Shown: positions 1-8,598, numbered from the stretch's first letter. The stretch: DNA of 27,522 nucleotides from Pseudomonadota bacterium (GCA_023433515.1 JAEZCN010000114.1:1-27522); one strand, 5' to 3'. A program made the numbers and translations. The notes: a model not told the origin generated them from the letters alone.

Positions 1-329
1 ACGAGATGATCCTCGACATCGGCCCGGATACGGCCGAGCGCTTCGGCGAGATGCTGCAGCGCGCGGGCACGATCATCTGGAACGGCCCGGTGGGCGTGTT
101 CGAGTTCGACCAGTTCGGCGAGGGCACCAAGACGGTCGCGCAGTCGATCGCCAAGTCGCCCGCGTTTTCGCTGGCCGGCGGCGGCGATACGCTCGCGGCC
201 ATCGAGAAGTACGGAGTCGAAGAAGGCATCTCGTACATCTCGACCGGCGGCGGCGCGTTCCTCGAGTTCGTCGAGGGAAAGACGCTGCCCGCCGTGGCGA
301 TGCTCCAGGCGCGCGCCAACGGCAATTGA
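1..329 (+). CDS. pgk: Phosphoglycerate kinase, C-terminal part (5' end outside window)
   Basis: Pgk transfers phosphate from 1,3-bisphosphoglycerate to ADP in lower glycolysis, in the cytoplasm. The frame is open from base 3 with no start of its own; about 109 codons are visible. Family hallmarks of the C-terminal nucleotide-binding domain are present: the WNGPVGVFE segment near base 80, the AGGGDTLAA loop near base 175, and STGGGAFLEF near base 240, followed by the usual EGKTLPAVAML ending. The TGA at 327-329 overlaps by one base the ATG of the next gene (TGATG), suggesting translational coupling. Pyruvate kinase follows about 970 bp later, so the glycolytic grouping is retained but interrupted. 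Identification is firm; only the missing N-terminal part cannot be judged. Confidence 0.96.
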   Translation, partial: EMILDIGPDTAERFGEMLQRAGTIIWNGPVGVFEFDQFGEGTKTVAQSIAKSPAFSLAGGGDTLAAIEKYGVEEGISYISTGGGAFLEFVEGKTLPAVAMLQARANGN

Positions 330-808
330 TGTCCACCATGAGTGCGGCTACGAGATCGAAAGCGATCGTGGCCGCACTATCTACCTTGCTCGCTTCGTGC
401 GTCGCGATGCACGAGAAGCCGCGAGTGATGTACGAAGGCCGTCATCCACATTCGGAAACGGCAATCCTGATCGCCTCCGACGATCGCAATCCTGCGTACG
501 ACTGGTCCCAGATCCGGGAAGTCGATGGAAAATCCGCCAAGCCTTTCGGCCATCCGGCATACGGCGTGCGCGTGCTGCCGGGGACCCACACGTTCACGTT
601 GCGCGCCATCCGGAATTTCAAGAGCGATACCGCGCACGGCGGCCCCTACGACTACCTGGAGTTCGACGTCGAGGTGCCCGACATGAAGCCGCTCCACGTC
701 TACGCGGCTCCCTACGATGAGACCGGGGGCAAACTCCGCGTGACCATCGAAGACCTGGGTGAGCGCGCCTCCTATCGGACCAAGCGCGCGCCCAGACCGA
801 CGTTCTAA
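329..808 (+). CDS. Small predicted lipoprotein of unknown function
   Basis: About 159 residues. The N-terminus has a basic stretch, a hydrophobic core and the lipobox LLASC, with Cys24 as predicted lipidation site, so the mature protein should be anchored in the inner or outer membrane. The mature part has no domain I can name. It contains a V-L-P-G-x-H-x-F strand pattern near residue 85, like small beta-sandwich lipoproteins that carry a PG turn before a hydrophobic strand. The ATG at 329 overlaps the pgk stop; a second in-frame ATG at 338 is an alternative, and neither has a strong Shine-Dalgarno sequence. It probably rides on pgk transcription. Its TAA (806-808) overlaps the stop codon of the convergent NIPSNAP gene. 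Confidence 0.72.
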   Translation: MSTMSAATRSKAIVAALSTLLASCVAMHEKPRVMYEGRHPHSETAILIASDDRNPAYDWSQIREVDGKSAKPFGHPAYGVRVLPGTHTFTLRAIRNFKSDTAHGGPYDYLEFDVEVPDMKPLHVYAAPYDETGGKLRVTIEDLGERASYRTKRAPRPTF

Positions 809-1221
809 CGCAGCGGCGAGTAGTCAGTCGCGTCCACGAACACCGAGTCGATCCTCTCCACGATCTTCCCGTCCTTCTGCGAATCCTCGGCGATCTTCTG
901 CCATTCGGGATCCGCGACGAACGCCGCCCAATTGGCCTTCGCCTGCTCGCGACTGGCGTGCGAGATCACATATATCAGCGTGTTTTCCTTCGCCGGGCCG
1001 TCCTGCGGCGTCCAGTAGCCGATGTTCGTCATGCCGTGTTTCTCGAACATGCGCATCGTGTGCTCGCGGAAGCGCTTGTTCAGCGCATCGAGGCGCCCGG
1101 GAAAGGTGTAGTACGTCCGGATCTCGAATACTCGGGTATTCGCGGGTGCGTCCGCGGCGCCGGGCGCCGATGCACCGAGGATGAGCGCTCCCACGCCTGC
1201 CAGCCAGGTCAGTCTCGACAT
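805..1221 (-). CDS. Exported NIPSNAP-family protein
   Basis: 138 residues. NIPSNAP proteins are small ferredoxin-like alpha/beta-barrel dimers of unclear biochemical role. Family signs are the VFEIRTYYTFPGRLDAL start of the domain (residues about 30-46), the H-x-x-R-M-F-E-K-H-G-M segment, the GYWTPQDG motif, and the S-x-x-x-x-x-x-x-W-x-x-F-x-x-D-P-E-W ending typical of the family. A signal peptide precedes it (residues 1-23, AAD/APA region), which suggests a periplasmic protein. The ATG at 1221 is chosen because a GAGGGG ribosome-binding site lies just upstream and because it directly begins the signal peptide; a longer reading to 1323 would overlap the pyk start region. It is divergent from pyk across about 80 bp. 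Confidence 0.82.
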   Translation of the reverse strand: MSRLTWLAGVGALILGASAPGAADAPANTRVFEIRTYYTFPGRLDALNKRFREHTMRMFEKHGMTNIGYWTPQDGPAKENTLIYVISHASREQAKANWAAFVADPEWQKIAEDSQKDGKIVERIDSVFVDATDYSPLR

Positions 1222-1302
1222 CTTCAACCCCTCTGAAAAACACGGAAAAACGTGGCAGATTATGCGCCATGTGGCGGGAACGCATGGCAGAATGCGCGCC
1301 CT

Positions 1303-2751
1303 ATGCAAGATCGTCAGATGCACTCGCGTACCAAGATCGTCGCGACCCTTGGCCCCTCCACCGATTCCATCGAAGTCCTGACCGAAATGGTCCGCGTCGG
1401 CCTCGACGTTGCCCGCGTCAACTTCTCACACGGCAAACACGAGGAGCACGGCCGCCGCATCGACATGGTGCACGAGGCGGCACGGCGCGCGGGACGTTAC
1501 GTCGGCATCCTCGCGGATCTCGCGGGTCCGAAGATCCGCATCGAGAGCTTCACCAACAAGAAGGTCGACCTGAAGGACGGCCAGGCCTTTGCACTCGATG
1601 TGGCGCACGATGCCAACGCCGGCAACGAACAGGTCGTGGGCTGCGCCTACCAGGATCTGCCGAAGGACGTGAAACCCGGCAACATCCTGCTGCTCAACGA
1701 CGGCCTGATCGAGCTCGAGGTGACCAAGGTCAGCGGCACGCGCATCGACACGAAAGTCATCGCGGGGGGCGAACTGTCCAACCGCAAGGGCGTGAACCTC
1801 AAGGGCGGCGGCATTTCCGCGCCGGCGCTGTCGGACAAGGATCGCGAAGACATCAAGTTCATCGCCAGCAAGGGCTGCGACTACATCGCGGTGTCGTTCG
1901 CGCGCGATGCGTCCGACATGAACCTCGCGCGCAAGCTGCTGCGGGAGGCGGGCGGAAACGGCCACGTGTGCGCGAAGATCGAGCGCCACGAGGCCATCCA
2001 CAACCTGACCGAGATCATCGACGCATCCGACGTCGTGATGGTCGCGCGCGGCGACCTCGGCGTCGAAATGGGCTACGCGGCCATCACCGGCCTGCAGAAA
2101 ACGATCATTCACGAAGCGCGTACGCGCAACAAGGTCGTGATCACGGCGACGCAGATGATGGAATCGATGATCACGAGCCCGGTGCCGACGCGCGCCGAGG
2201 TCTCGGACGTCGCGAACGCCGTGATGGACGGCACCGACGCGGTGATGCTCTCGGCGGAAAGCGCCGTCGGCAAACATCCCATCAAGGCCGTGCAGGCGAT
2301 GGAAGAGGTGATCAACGGCGCGGAGAAGTATCAGCTCACGCACCAGCGCATCCGTCATCGGGTCGAAGGCGTCGTCGACCGCACCGAGGAAGCGATCGCG
2401 ATGGCGGTGATGTACACCGCCAATCACATGAAGGTGCGGGCCATCGTCGCCCTGACCGAATCCGGCACGACTCCACTGTGGATGTCGCGCTCGCGCGCGG
2501 ACATTCCGATCTACGCGTTCACGCGCCACGAGTCGACGCGCCGCCGCGTCACGTTGTACCGCGGCGTGTACCCGGTGCCCTTCGACATTCCCGAAGTGCG
2601 CACCACCGAGCTGTTCAAGGCAATCCTGACCATGCTGCTGCAGCTCGAGCTCGTGGAAAAAGGCGAACTCGTCATCGTCACGAAGGGGGAGCTCGCCGGT
2701 ATTACCGGCGGCACCAACGCGATGACCATCCTGCGCGTTCCGCAAGACTGA
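1303..2751 (+). CDS. pyk: Pyruvate kinase
   Basis: Converts phosphoenolpyruvate and ADP to pyruvate and ATP, the last step of glycolysis, in the cytoplasm. 482 residues, normal for the family. Visible hallmarks: SRTKIVATLGPS at the N-terminus, VNFSHG, DLAGPKIR, LLNDG, the metal and substrate region KIERHEAI, VMVARGDLGVE, and the ATQMMESM signature, followed by the PTRAEVSDVANAV helix. The C-terminal allosteric domain is complete (ending TNAMTILRVPQD). ATG 1303 is preferred; ATG 1318 is a close alternative that would give a seven-residue lead to the TKIV strand. Neither has a clear Shine-Dalgarno sequence, so start choice is uncertain. The next gene starts 3 bp after the stop. Confidence 0.96.
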   Translation: MQDRQMHSRTKIVATLGPSTDSIEVLTEMVRVGLDVARVNFSHGKHEEHGRRIDMVHEAARRAGRYVGILADLAGPKIRIESFTNKKVDLKDGQAFALDVAHDANAGNEQVVGCAYQDLPKDVKPGNILLLNDGLIELEVTKVSGTRIDTKVIAGGELSNRKGVNLKGGGISAPALSDKDREDIKFIASKGCDYIAVSFARDASDMNLARKLLREAGGNGHVCAKIERHEAIHNLTEIIDASDVVMVARGDLGVEMGYAAITGLQKTIIHEARTRNKVVITATQMMESMITSPVPTRAEVSDVANAVMDGTDAVMLSAESAVGKHPIKAVQAMEEVINGAEKYQLTHQRIRHRVEGVVDRTEEAIAMAVMYTANHMKVRAIVALTESGTTPLWMSRSRADIPIYAFTRHESTRRRVTLYRGVYPVPFDIPEVRTTELFKAILTMLLQLELVEKGELVIVTKGELAGITGGTNAMTILRVPQD

Positions 2752-2754
2752 ACG

Positions 2755-5187
2755 ATGCGCTGGCTGCGATGGGCTTTGACCGCCATCGCCGCCATCGCGG
2801 CGCTGGCGTTCGCCGCGGGCTGGTGGGTGCTGCGGCTCTCGCTGCCGCAGATCGAAGGTGAGATCGCGGCCACCGCGCCCGACGCGGGTCTCACCGATAC
2901 CGCGACGATCGAACGCGACGCCACCGGCCGCCCGACCATCACCGCCGCTTCACGCGCCGACCTTGCCTGGGCGACGGGTTTCGCGCACGGACAGGACCGC
3001 TTCTTCCAGATGGATCTTTCGCGCCGTTTCGCGGCGGGCGAGTTGTCCGAGTTGTTCGGTGAAGTCGCGCTCGCGCAGGACAAGAACGCACGGCGATTCG
3101 CGTTCCGGCGCGTTGCCGGCCGCGTGATCGAGGCGGCGCCCGAGGCGGAGCGCGAAGCCATCGAGGCGTACGCGCGCGGCGTCAACGCGGGACTCGCTTC
3201 CTTGCGCGCGCGGCCCTGGGAATACCTGCTGCTGCGCGCCGAGCCGCGGCCCTGGGTGCCGGAAGACTCGGTGCTCGTGATCCATTCGATGTGGTGGCAG
3301 CTGCAGTACAACTCGCTGCGCCGCGAAATCGGGCGCGGCCGCCTGGAGAACGCGGCCGCGAACCGCGCCACGCCGGAGGCCGCGCACGAATTGATCTCGT
3401 TCGTCCATGCCGGGCACTCCGAATGGGACACGCCTAACTACAGCGCGGATGCGCGCTGCATCGAAGCGGCCTGCGGACGGCGCGCCGACGTGCTCACCCG
3501 GCCCTTTCCATCACTGTTGCGTTTCTCGCCCTCGGCCGTGGAGGCAGGCGGTTCCACGACACCCGCCGAAGATGAGTCGGCCGGGCGGGCGGACGAGCCG
3601 GCGGCGCCGGGCAGCAACAGCTGGGCGATCGCCGGCATGCACACCAGGTCCGGCGTCGCGCTGATCGCCAACGACATGCATCTCGACATCGGCGTGCCGG
3701 TGGTCTGGTATCCGGCGCGCCTGCGGGTCACCGCGGCGCCCACGCTCGACATCACGGGCGTGACGCTGCCGGGTACGCCGGCAATCGCGGCCGGCTCGAA
3801 TGGCGGCATCGCCTGGGGCTTCACCAACAGCTACGGTGATTTCGCCGACGTGCGTTGGGGCCCGTGTTCACTCGACGAATCCTCGAAACGCCACGAACGG
3901 ATCCGCGTGCGCGGCAAGGCCGACGTCGAGGTCGAGTACCACGACGTGGGCGACGGTGTCGTGCTCGACGACGCGGACGAACATCGACTCGGGACCGACA
4001 AGTGCCCGCAGATCGCCTGGCTCGCGATGCGCCCCGAGGCCACCAACTTCGCGCTGTTCGGACTCGAACGTGCGCGCACCGTCGACCAGGCGCTGGCGCT
4101 GGCGCCAGGCATCGGCATTCCCGGACAGAACGTCGTGTTCGGTGACATCGGCGGACGCATCGCGTGGACGTTGCTGGGCCGCGTGCCGCGCGGCAGCGGA
4201 CCGGACAGGTTGTTCGGGCCTCTCGAGTTCCGCGACGCGAGCGATCATCCGCGGCTCGCCGATCCACCGGTCGGCCGCCTGTGGACCGCGAACCATCGCG
4301 TGGTCGACGGCGCGCTCGAAGCCGTGCTCGGCGACGACGAAGTCGATGTGGGCGCGGGTGGCTACGACATCGGCGCGCGTGCGCGGCAGATCCGCGACGG
4401 GTTGCTGGGCCTCGCGCATCTGGCGACCGAGGCCGACATGCTCGCCGTACAGCTCGATTCGCGCGCGCGATTCCACGCGCGCTGGGCCGACCTGCTGCTC
4501 ACGCTCCTAGATGAGAAGGCACTGGCCGACGCGCCCCGGCGGCGGGAGTTCCGTGCACTGGTCAGCGAATGGATACCCGAGGCGAGCCCGGACTCCGTCG
4601 GGTACCGCCTCGTGCGCGAATTCCGCGGCCAGACGCTGGACAGCCTGTGGAACGGGCTCGTCGCGGCGCACATGGGCCGCGGCGCCGACCTGCAAAGGCC
4701 CGCGCAGTTCGAGGCCGCGGGCTGGCGGCTCGTCACCGAGCGGCCGGGCGCGATCGAGCCGCCCAGCAACGTCGAGTGGCGCGCGTACCTGCTCGCGCGC
4801 GTGGATGCGACGATCGACGTACTGCTCGAACAATGCGGAACGCTCGAGAGCTGCACGTATGGCCGCCTCAAGCCGGTCTCCGTGCGTCATCCGCTGTCGC
4901 GCGCGCTGCCGTTGCTGCCGCGCCTGGTCGACATGCCGACGCTCGAGCTGCCGGGCGACCACAACATGCCACGCGTGCAGAGCGGGGCGTTCGGGGCATC
5001 GGAGCGTTTCGCGGTCTCACCGGGGCGCGAGTCCGATGGATATCTGCAACTGCCGGGCGGCCCTTCCGGGCATCCGCTGTCGCCGTTCTACCGCAGCGGA
5101 TTCGAGGACTGGGCGAACGGCAAACCGACGCCATTCCTACCGGGACCGGCGGCGCATAAGCTCACGCTGAAGCCAGCCGCGGACTAG
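2755..5187 (+). CDS. Penicillin acylase family protein (Ntn amidohydrolase)
   Basis: 810 residues, the usual size of an unprocessed penicillin/acyl-homoserine-lactone acylase precursor. These enzymes are exported, cleave themselves into alpha and beta chains, and use the new N-terminal Ser of the beta chain to hydrolyse amides. An N-terminal membrane segment or uncleaved signal (residues 5-26) is followed by the alpha-chain region with the GFAHGQDRFFQMDLSRR motif (about 76-92). A variable Pro/Ala/Glu-rich spacer (about 262-285) then leads to the G/SNSW cleavage site, placing the nucleophile at Ser287 (codon 3613-3615). The beta chain contains LIANDMHL and the conserved Asn-rich turn GGIAWGFTNSYGDFADV. 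It starts 3 bp after pyk and is probably co-transcribed. The substrate (beta-lactam, AHL or peptide-like amide) cannot be told from sequence alone. Confidence 0.9.
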   Translation: MRWLRWALTAIAAIAALAFAAGWWVLRLSLPQIEGEIAATAPDAGLTDTATIERDATGRPTITAASRADLAWATGFAHGQDRFFQMDLSRRFAAGELSELFGEVALAQDKNARRFAFRRVAGRVIEAAPEAEREAIEAYARGVNAGLASLRARPWEYLLLRAEPRPWVPEDSVLVIHSMWWQLQYNSLRREIGRGRLENAAANRATPEAAHELISFVHAGHSEWDTPNYSADARCIEAACGRRADVLTRPFPSLLRFSPSAVEAGGSTTPAEDESAGRADEPAAPGSNSWAIAGMHTRSGVALIANDMHLDIGVPVVWYPARLRVTAAPTLDITGVTLPGTPAIAAGSNGGIAWGFTNSYGDFADVRWGPCSLDESSKRHERIRVRGKADVEVEYHDVGDGVVLDDADEHRLGTDKCPQIAWLAMRPEATNFALFGLERARTVDQALALAPGIGIPGQNVVFGDIGGRIAWTLLGRVPRGSGPDRLFGPLEFRDASDHPRLADPPVGRLWTANHRVVDGALEAVLGDDEVDVGAGGYDIGARARQIRDGLLGLAHLATEADMLAVQLDSRARFHARWADLLLTLLDEKALADAPRRREFRALVSEWIPEASPDSVGYRLVREFRGQTLDSLWNGLVAAHMGRGADLQRPAQFEAAGWRLVTERPGAIEPPSNVEWRAYLLARVDATIDVLLEQCGTLESCTYGRLKPVSVRHPLSRALPLLPRLVDMPTLELPGDHNMPRVQSGAFGASERFAVSPGRESDGYLQLPGGPSGHPLSPFYRSGFEDWANGKPTPFLPGPAAHKLTLKPAAD

Positions 5188-5204
5188 CCCTCAGCAGGAG
5201 CAGC

Positions 5205-6059
5205 ATGAGCGAGACACGATTCACCGGCACCGATCGGTACGTCGCGACGCCGGATCTCATGATGGCCGTGAACGCCGCGGTGAAGCTCGGCCGTCCGCTG
5301 CTCATCAAGGGCGAGCCGGGCACCGGCAAGACGCAGCTCGCCGAGGAGATCGCGCGTGCACTCGCCCGGCCGCTGCTCGAGTGGCACGTCAAGTCGACCA
5401 GCAAGGCGCAGCAGGGACTCTACGAATACGACGCGGTCTCGCGCCTGCGCGATTCGCAGCTCGGCGACTCGCGCGTGCACGACATCCGCAACTACATCGT
5501 CCGCGGCAAGCTCTGGGAGGCGTTCGAGTCCGACGTGCGGCCGGTGCTGCTCATCGACGAGATCGACAAGGCCGATATCGAGTTTCCCAACGACCTGCTG
5601 CGCGAGCTCGACCGCATGGAGTTCTACGTGCACGAGACGCGCGAGCTGGTAAGCGCGCGGCACCGGCCCATCATCCTCATCACGAGCAACAACGAGAAGG
5701 AACTGCCCGACGCGTTCCTGCGCCGCTGCTTCTTCCACTACATCCGTTTCCCGGACACGGAGACGATGGAGAAGATCGTGCGCGTGCATTTCCCGGACCT
5801 CAAGTCGCAGCTGCTGCGCGAGGCGCTCACGGCCTTTTTCGAAGTACGCGCGACGCCCGGCCTGCGCAAGAAACCATCTACCTCCGAACTGCTCGACTGG
5901 ATCAAACTACTGGTCGCCGAGGACATTTCGCCCGAGGCTTTGCGTTCGGACGACCCGAAGAAGACGATCCCGATCCTGCACGGAGCGCTGCTCAAGAACG
6001 AGCAGGACGTGCACCTGTTCGAGCAGCTCGTGTTCCTCGATCGCAGAACGGCCCGCTGA
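5205..6059 (+). CDS. MoxR-family AAA+ ATPase
   Basis: 284 residues. MoxR ATPases are cytoplasmic ring-forming chaperone-like ATPases that act with VWA-domain partners to insert metals or assemble protein complexes. The Walker A motif GEPGTGKT is at residues 36-43, Walker B VLLIDEID at 114-121, and a sensor region ITSNNEKELPDAFLRRC follows near residue 165, with the arginine finger context typical of the family. The C-terminal helical lid is complete. The ATG at 5205 has a good AGGAG ribosome-binding site 6 bases upstream. The VWA partner gene begins 15 bp after its stop. Sequence features resemble the CoxD/YehL-like branch rather than a RavA type, since no C-terminal LARA region is present; that branch assignment is inference. 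Confidence 0.92.
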   Translation: MSETRFTGTDRYVATPDLMMAVNAAVKLGRPLLIKGEPGTGKTQLAEEIARALARPLLEWHVKSTSKAQQGLYEYDAVSRLRDSQLGDSRVHDIRNYIVRGKLWEAFESDVRPVLLIDEIDKADIEFPNDLLRELDRMEFYVHETRELVSARHRPIILITSNNEKELPDAFLRRCFFHYIRFPDTETMEKIVRVHFPDLKSQLLREALTAFFEVRATPGLRKKPSTSELLDWIKLLVAEDISPEALRSDDPKKTIPILHGALLKNEQDVHLFEQLVFLDRRTAR

Positions 6060-6074
6060 GCCGCGGAGCGCGCC

Positions 6075-7289
6075 GTGCTCGTGCGCTTCTTCACCGACCT
6101 GCGCGCCGGCGGCATCCCGGTCACGCTGCCCGAGTTCCTCGCGCTGCTCGAGGCACTCGAGGCGCGCGTCGCGCAATATTCGCCCGAGGAGTTCTACTAC
6201 CTCGCGCGCCTGGCGCTCGTGAAGGACGAACGGCATTTCGACCGCTTCGATCGCGTGTTCGCAGAGCACTTCGCGGGCGCGGAGAAACTGTTCGAGAAGA
6301 TCGTCGCCGAGATGCCCGCCGAATGGCTGCGCGCCATCCCCGAGCGGCTGCTCACGGACGAAGAGAAAAAGCGGCTCGACGCCGAAGCAAGAGCGCTGGG
6401 CGGCTGGGACAAGCTGCTCGAGACCCTGCGCCAGCGCCTGGCCGAGCAGCGCGGCCGGCACGAAGGTGGCAACAAGTGGATAGGCACCGGCGGCACCTCG
6501 CCGTTCGGCGGCCAGGGTTACAACCCGGAAGGCGTGCGCATCGGGCAGGATGGATCCCGCCATCGGCGCGCCGTGAAGGTCTGGGACGCGCGCGAGTACT
6601 CGAATTACGACGACGCGCGCGAGCTCAACACGCGCAACCTCAAGATGGCGCTGCGCCGCCTGCGGCGGTTCGCGCGCGAAGGCGCGGCCGAGGAGCTCGA
6701 TCTCGACGGCACGATCGACGCCACCGCGCGCAACGCCGGCCTGCTGGATCTCAAGCTCGTGCCCGAGCGGCGCAATGCCGTGAAGCTGCTGCTGCTGCTC
6801 GACGTCGGCGGCTCGATGGACGATCACGTGCAGATCTGCGAGGAGCTGTTCTCGGCGGCGCGCGCGGAGTTCAGGCATCTCGAGTATTTTTACTTCCACA
6901 ACTTTCCGTACGAGCGGCTGTGGAAGGACAACCGCCGGCGCTTCAGCGTCTCGACCAGCACGTGGTCGATGCTGCGCACTTTCAATCCCGACTACCGCGT
7001 GGTGTTCGTCGGTGACGCGACGATGAGTCCGTACGAAATCGAACAGCCGGGCGGCAGCGTCGAGCACTGGAACGAGGAATCCGGCCGCACCTGGATGAGC
7101 CGCATCGCGACGCATTTCCCGCGGCTCGCGTGGCTGAATCCCGAACCCGAAGAGCGTTGGAATTGGACTCCGTCCATCCAGTTGACGCGCGAACTCGTCG
7201 GTAACCGCATGTTTCCACTGACGCTCGCCGGTCTCGATCGCGCGATGCGCGCGTTACGGCACTCCGCCGTTCTGGAAACGACCGGCTGA
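6075..7289 (+). CDS. VWA-domain protein, CoxE-like
   Basis: 404 residues, start GTG. Proteins of this family are the VWA partners of MoxR ATPases and act in maturation of metalloenzymes or in complex assembly. The N-terminal half is helical. Residues about 134-150 hold a Gly-rich segment (TGGTSPFGGQGYNPEG), common before the VWA domain in this family. The VWA domain begins near residue 235 with the metal site D-V-G-G-S (Asp243 to Ser247), a D-x-G-x-S variant of the usual D-x-S-x-S that is normal for CoxE-like proteins. Later conserved elements are YFYFHNFPYERLWKD and VFVGDATMSPYEI. It follows the MoxR gene by 15 bp, so they form an operon. No cox structural genes (coxL, coxM, coxS) are in the window, so its client is unknown. 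Confidence 0.9.
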   Translation: MLVRFFTDLRAGGIPVTLPEFLALLEALEARVAQYSPEEFYYLARLALVKDERHFDRFDRVFAEHFAGAEKLFEKIVAEMPAEWLRAIPERLLTDEEKKRLDAEARALGGWDKLLETLRQRLAEQRGRHEGGNKWIGTGGTSPFGGQGYNPEGVRIGQDGSRHRRAVKVWDAREYSNYDDARELNTRNLKMALRRLRRFAREGAAEELDLDGTIDATARNAGLLDLKLVPERRNAVKLLLLLDVGGSMDDHVQICEELFSAARAEFRHLEYFYFHNFPYERLWKDNRRRFSVSTSTWSMLRTFNPDYRVVFVGDATMSPYEIEQPGGSVEHWNEESGRTWMSRIATHFPRLAWLNPEPEERWNWTPSIQLTRELVGNRMFPLTLAGLDRAMRALRHSAVLETTG

Positions 7290-7299
7290 GGCATATACT
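7271..7299 (+). promoter_or_regulatory. Possible weak sigma-70 promoter
   Basis: A TATACT hexamer at 7294-7299 lies in the 195 bp gap before the DUF2846-like gene. No convincing -35 hexamer sits 16-18 bp upstream; the best is TGGAAA at 7273-7278 with a 15 bp spacer. The rest of the gap (7300-7484) shows no other clear element apart from the ribosome-binding site next to 7485. Confidence 0.25.
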
Positions 7300-7484
7300 G
7301 CCGGGTAGTGAGACCCTCGCTCTTGCTACCCGCGCTGCTGCTGGCGGCGCCCGAGCCTTTCTCGTTCCGGCCGGAATGCTGGCCATCGCCAGGACCGCGG
7401 CCGACGTCGATTCACCCGAGACGGAGCCGGCCATTCCGCCGGCGGTATGGCGATCCGAAGAAGAGAACAACGAGGGAGAAGAAG

Positions 7485-7979
7485 ATGTATCGCAGACACT
7501 TCAGCACCGCGTTCATCGCCGCGTTATTCGTCCCATCGGGCACGATCGCGCAGGACACGGCGGCTCCCGCCGATAGCGCGCCGTCGGCACCCGAGTCGCC
7601 AGCCGTGGAGGCCGCGGGCGGTGGCACCGGCACCGTGATCTTCTTCCGCGAGAAGAAATTCGCGGGCTCCGCGATCCGCTACAAGGTGCGCGAGAACGGC
7701 GCCGAGTTGTGCAAGCTGCGCAGTGGCACGTATTGCAAGGTCGAAGTGCCCGCCGGAAAACACGAGTACGTCGTGCACTCCGAAGCGAAGGACGTGCTGA
7801 CGCTCGAGGTCGTACCCGGCGAAACCTATTACGTGATCGGCGGCATCACGGTCGGTGTATTCGCGGGTCACCCGAATCTCTCGCCATCGGACAAGGCGAC
7901 CTACGAGGCGATGCTGCCCAGGCTCGAGGACAACACGGGGCAGGATCTCGACCCGCCCGGCGGCGACGAGCGGAAATAG
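7485..7979 (+). CDS. Exported DUF2846-like protein
   Basis: 164 residues. A signal peptide (basic YRRHF start, hydrophobic core, cleavage near TIAQ/DT) is followed by an Ala/Pro/Ser-rich stretch and a small beta domain from about residue 50. The pattern GTVIFFREKKFAGSAIRYKV, then ENGAELCKLRSGTYCKVEVPAGKHEY, then LEVVPGETYYV is the arrangement seen in DUF2846-type proteins: a short strand, a G-x-Y turn, and V-x-A/P-G-x-H/Y before a hydrophobic strand. Function is unknown. The ATG at 7485 is chosen because GGGAGAAG lies directly upstream; the frame is open back to a GTG at 7308, but that extension is proline/arginine-rich and does not look like protein. The two Cys residues in the GxELCxLxxGxYC segment could form a disulfide. 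Confidence 0.75.
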   Translation: MYRRHFSTAFIAALFVPSGTIAQDTAAPADSAPSAPESPAVEAAGGGTGTVIFFREKKFAGSAIRYKVRENGAELCKLRSGTYCKVEVPAGKHEYVVHSEAKDVLTLEVVPGETYYVIGGITVGVFAGHPNLSPSDKATYEAMLPRLEDNTGQDLDPPGGDERK

Positions 7980-7985
7980 TCGCGC

Positions 7986-8022
7986 AAAGAAAAACGGCCG
8001 GCGGATGTGCTCCGCCGGCCGT
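7986..8022 (-). terminator. Intrinsic terminator of the prxQ/bcp gene
   Basis: A perfect 12 bp stem (7994-8005 with 8011-8022) and a 5-base loop, GC-rich. Read on the minus strand it is followed by TTTTTCTTTG, the U-tract of a Rho-independent terminator, 18-55 bp after the stop of the minus-strand peroxiredoxin gene. On the plus strand no T-run follows, so it should act mainly on the leftward transcript; it could still help stabilise the 3' end of the convergent DUF2846-like mRNA. Confidence 0.88.
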
Positions 8023-8040
8023 CGTCAGGAAAAGCCGGGA

Positions 8041-8598
8041 TCAACCGGTCTTGTCGGCCTTCGCGGACGAATGCGCCTTGATCTCCGCGAGCACCATGTC
8101 CGAGTGGCCTTTCGGATCGACCTTCGCCCAGTGCTTGACGATCTTGCCGTCCGGTCCGATCAGGAACGTGGTGCGCGACGCGAGCTCGACACCCGGTGCC
8201 GGGTTCCAGACCGCGCCGTAAGCCTTCGTCGTTTCCTTGTTCGGATCGGCGAGGATGTCGAACGGCAGGCTGTGTTCCTTGGCGAACTTCTCGTGCGAGG
8301 CAACGTCATCGACGCTCACGCCGAGGATGACGGCGTCGGCCTTGCGGAACGCGAAGATGTTGTCGCGCAGCTCGCACGCCTGCGTGGTGCATCCGGGGGT
8401 GTTGTCCTTCGGGTAGAAATACAGCACCACCCACTTGCCCTTGTACTGATCGAGCGTGTGCCACTCGCCGGCCTGGTCCTGTAGTTTGAACGCCGGCGCG
8501 GCGGAGCCCTCGGCCGGTGCGGCGGGGGGAGATCCGGCGCTTACACTCGCGGCCACCGCGATGAAAGCGGTGACCAAAGTCCTTCGAAGTGCGAGCAT
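8041..8598 (-). CDS. Exported peroxiredoxin, PrxQ/Bcp type
   Basis: 185 residues. Reduces hydrogen and organic peroxides using a peroxidatic Cys. The thioredoxin-fold core shows VLYFYPKDNTPGCTTQACELRD: peroxidatic Cys70 and a resolving Cys75 five residues later, the alpha-helix-2 arrangement of PrxQ. LGVSVDD, LPFDILADP and a conserved Arg in SRTTFLIGPDG complete the site. Unlike the plain cytoplasmic Bcp (about 155 residues), it carries an N-terminal signal peptide (residues 1-22, cleavage near SAG/SPP), which suggests periplasmic action and need for an exported or membrane reductant. The ATG at 8598 has a GGAG site upstream. It is divergent from the patatin gene across about 60 bp and ends before a strong terminator. 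Confidence 0.93.
   Translation of the reverse strand: MLALRRTLVTAFIAVAASVSAGSPPAAPAEGSAAPAFKLQDQAGEWHTLDQYKGKWVVLYFYPKDNTPGCTTQACELRDNIFAFRKADAVILGVSVDDVASHEKFAKEHSLPFDILADPNKETTKAYGAVWNPAPGVELASRTTFLIGPDGKIVKHWAKVDPKGHSDMVLAEIKAHSSAKADKTG

Noticed and set aside
1269..2861. 530-codon plus-strand frame overlapping pyk.
   Set aside because: Arg/Pro/His-rich out-of-frame reading of pyk, no protein family signs.
7308..7484. GTG start for a longer DUF2846-like protein.
   Set aside because: The added 59 residues are Pro/Arg-rich and the internal ATG 7485 has a strong ribosome-binding site followed by a signal peptide.
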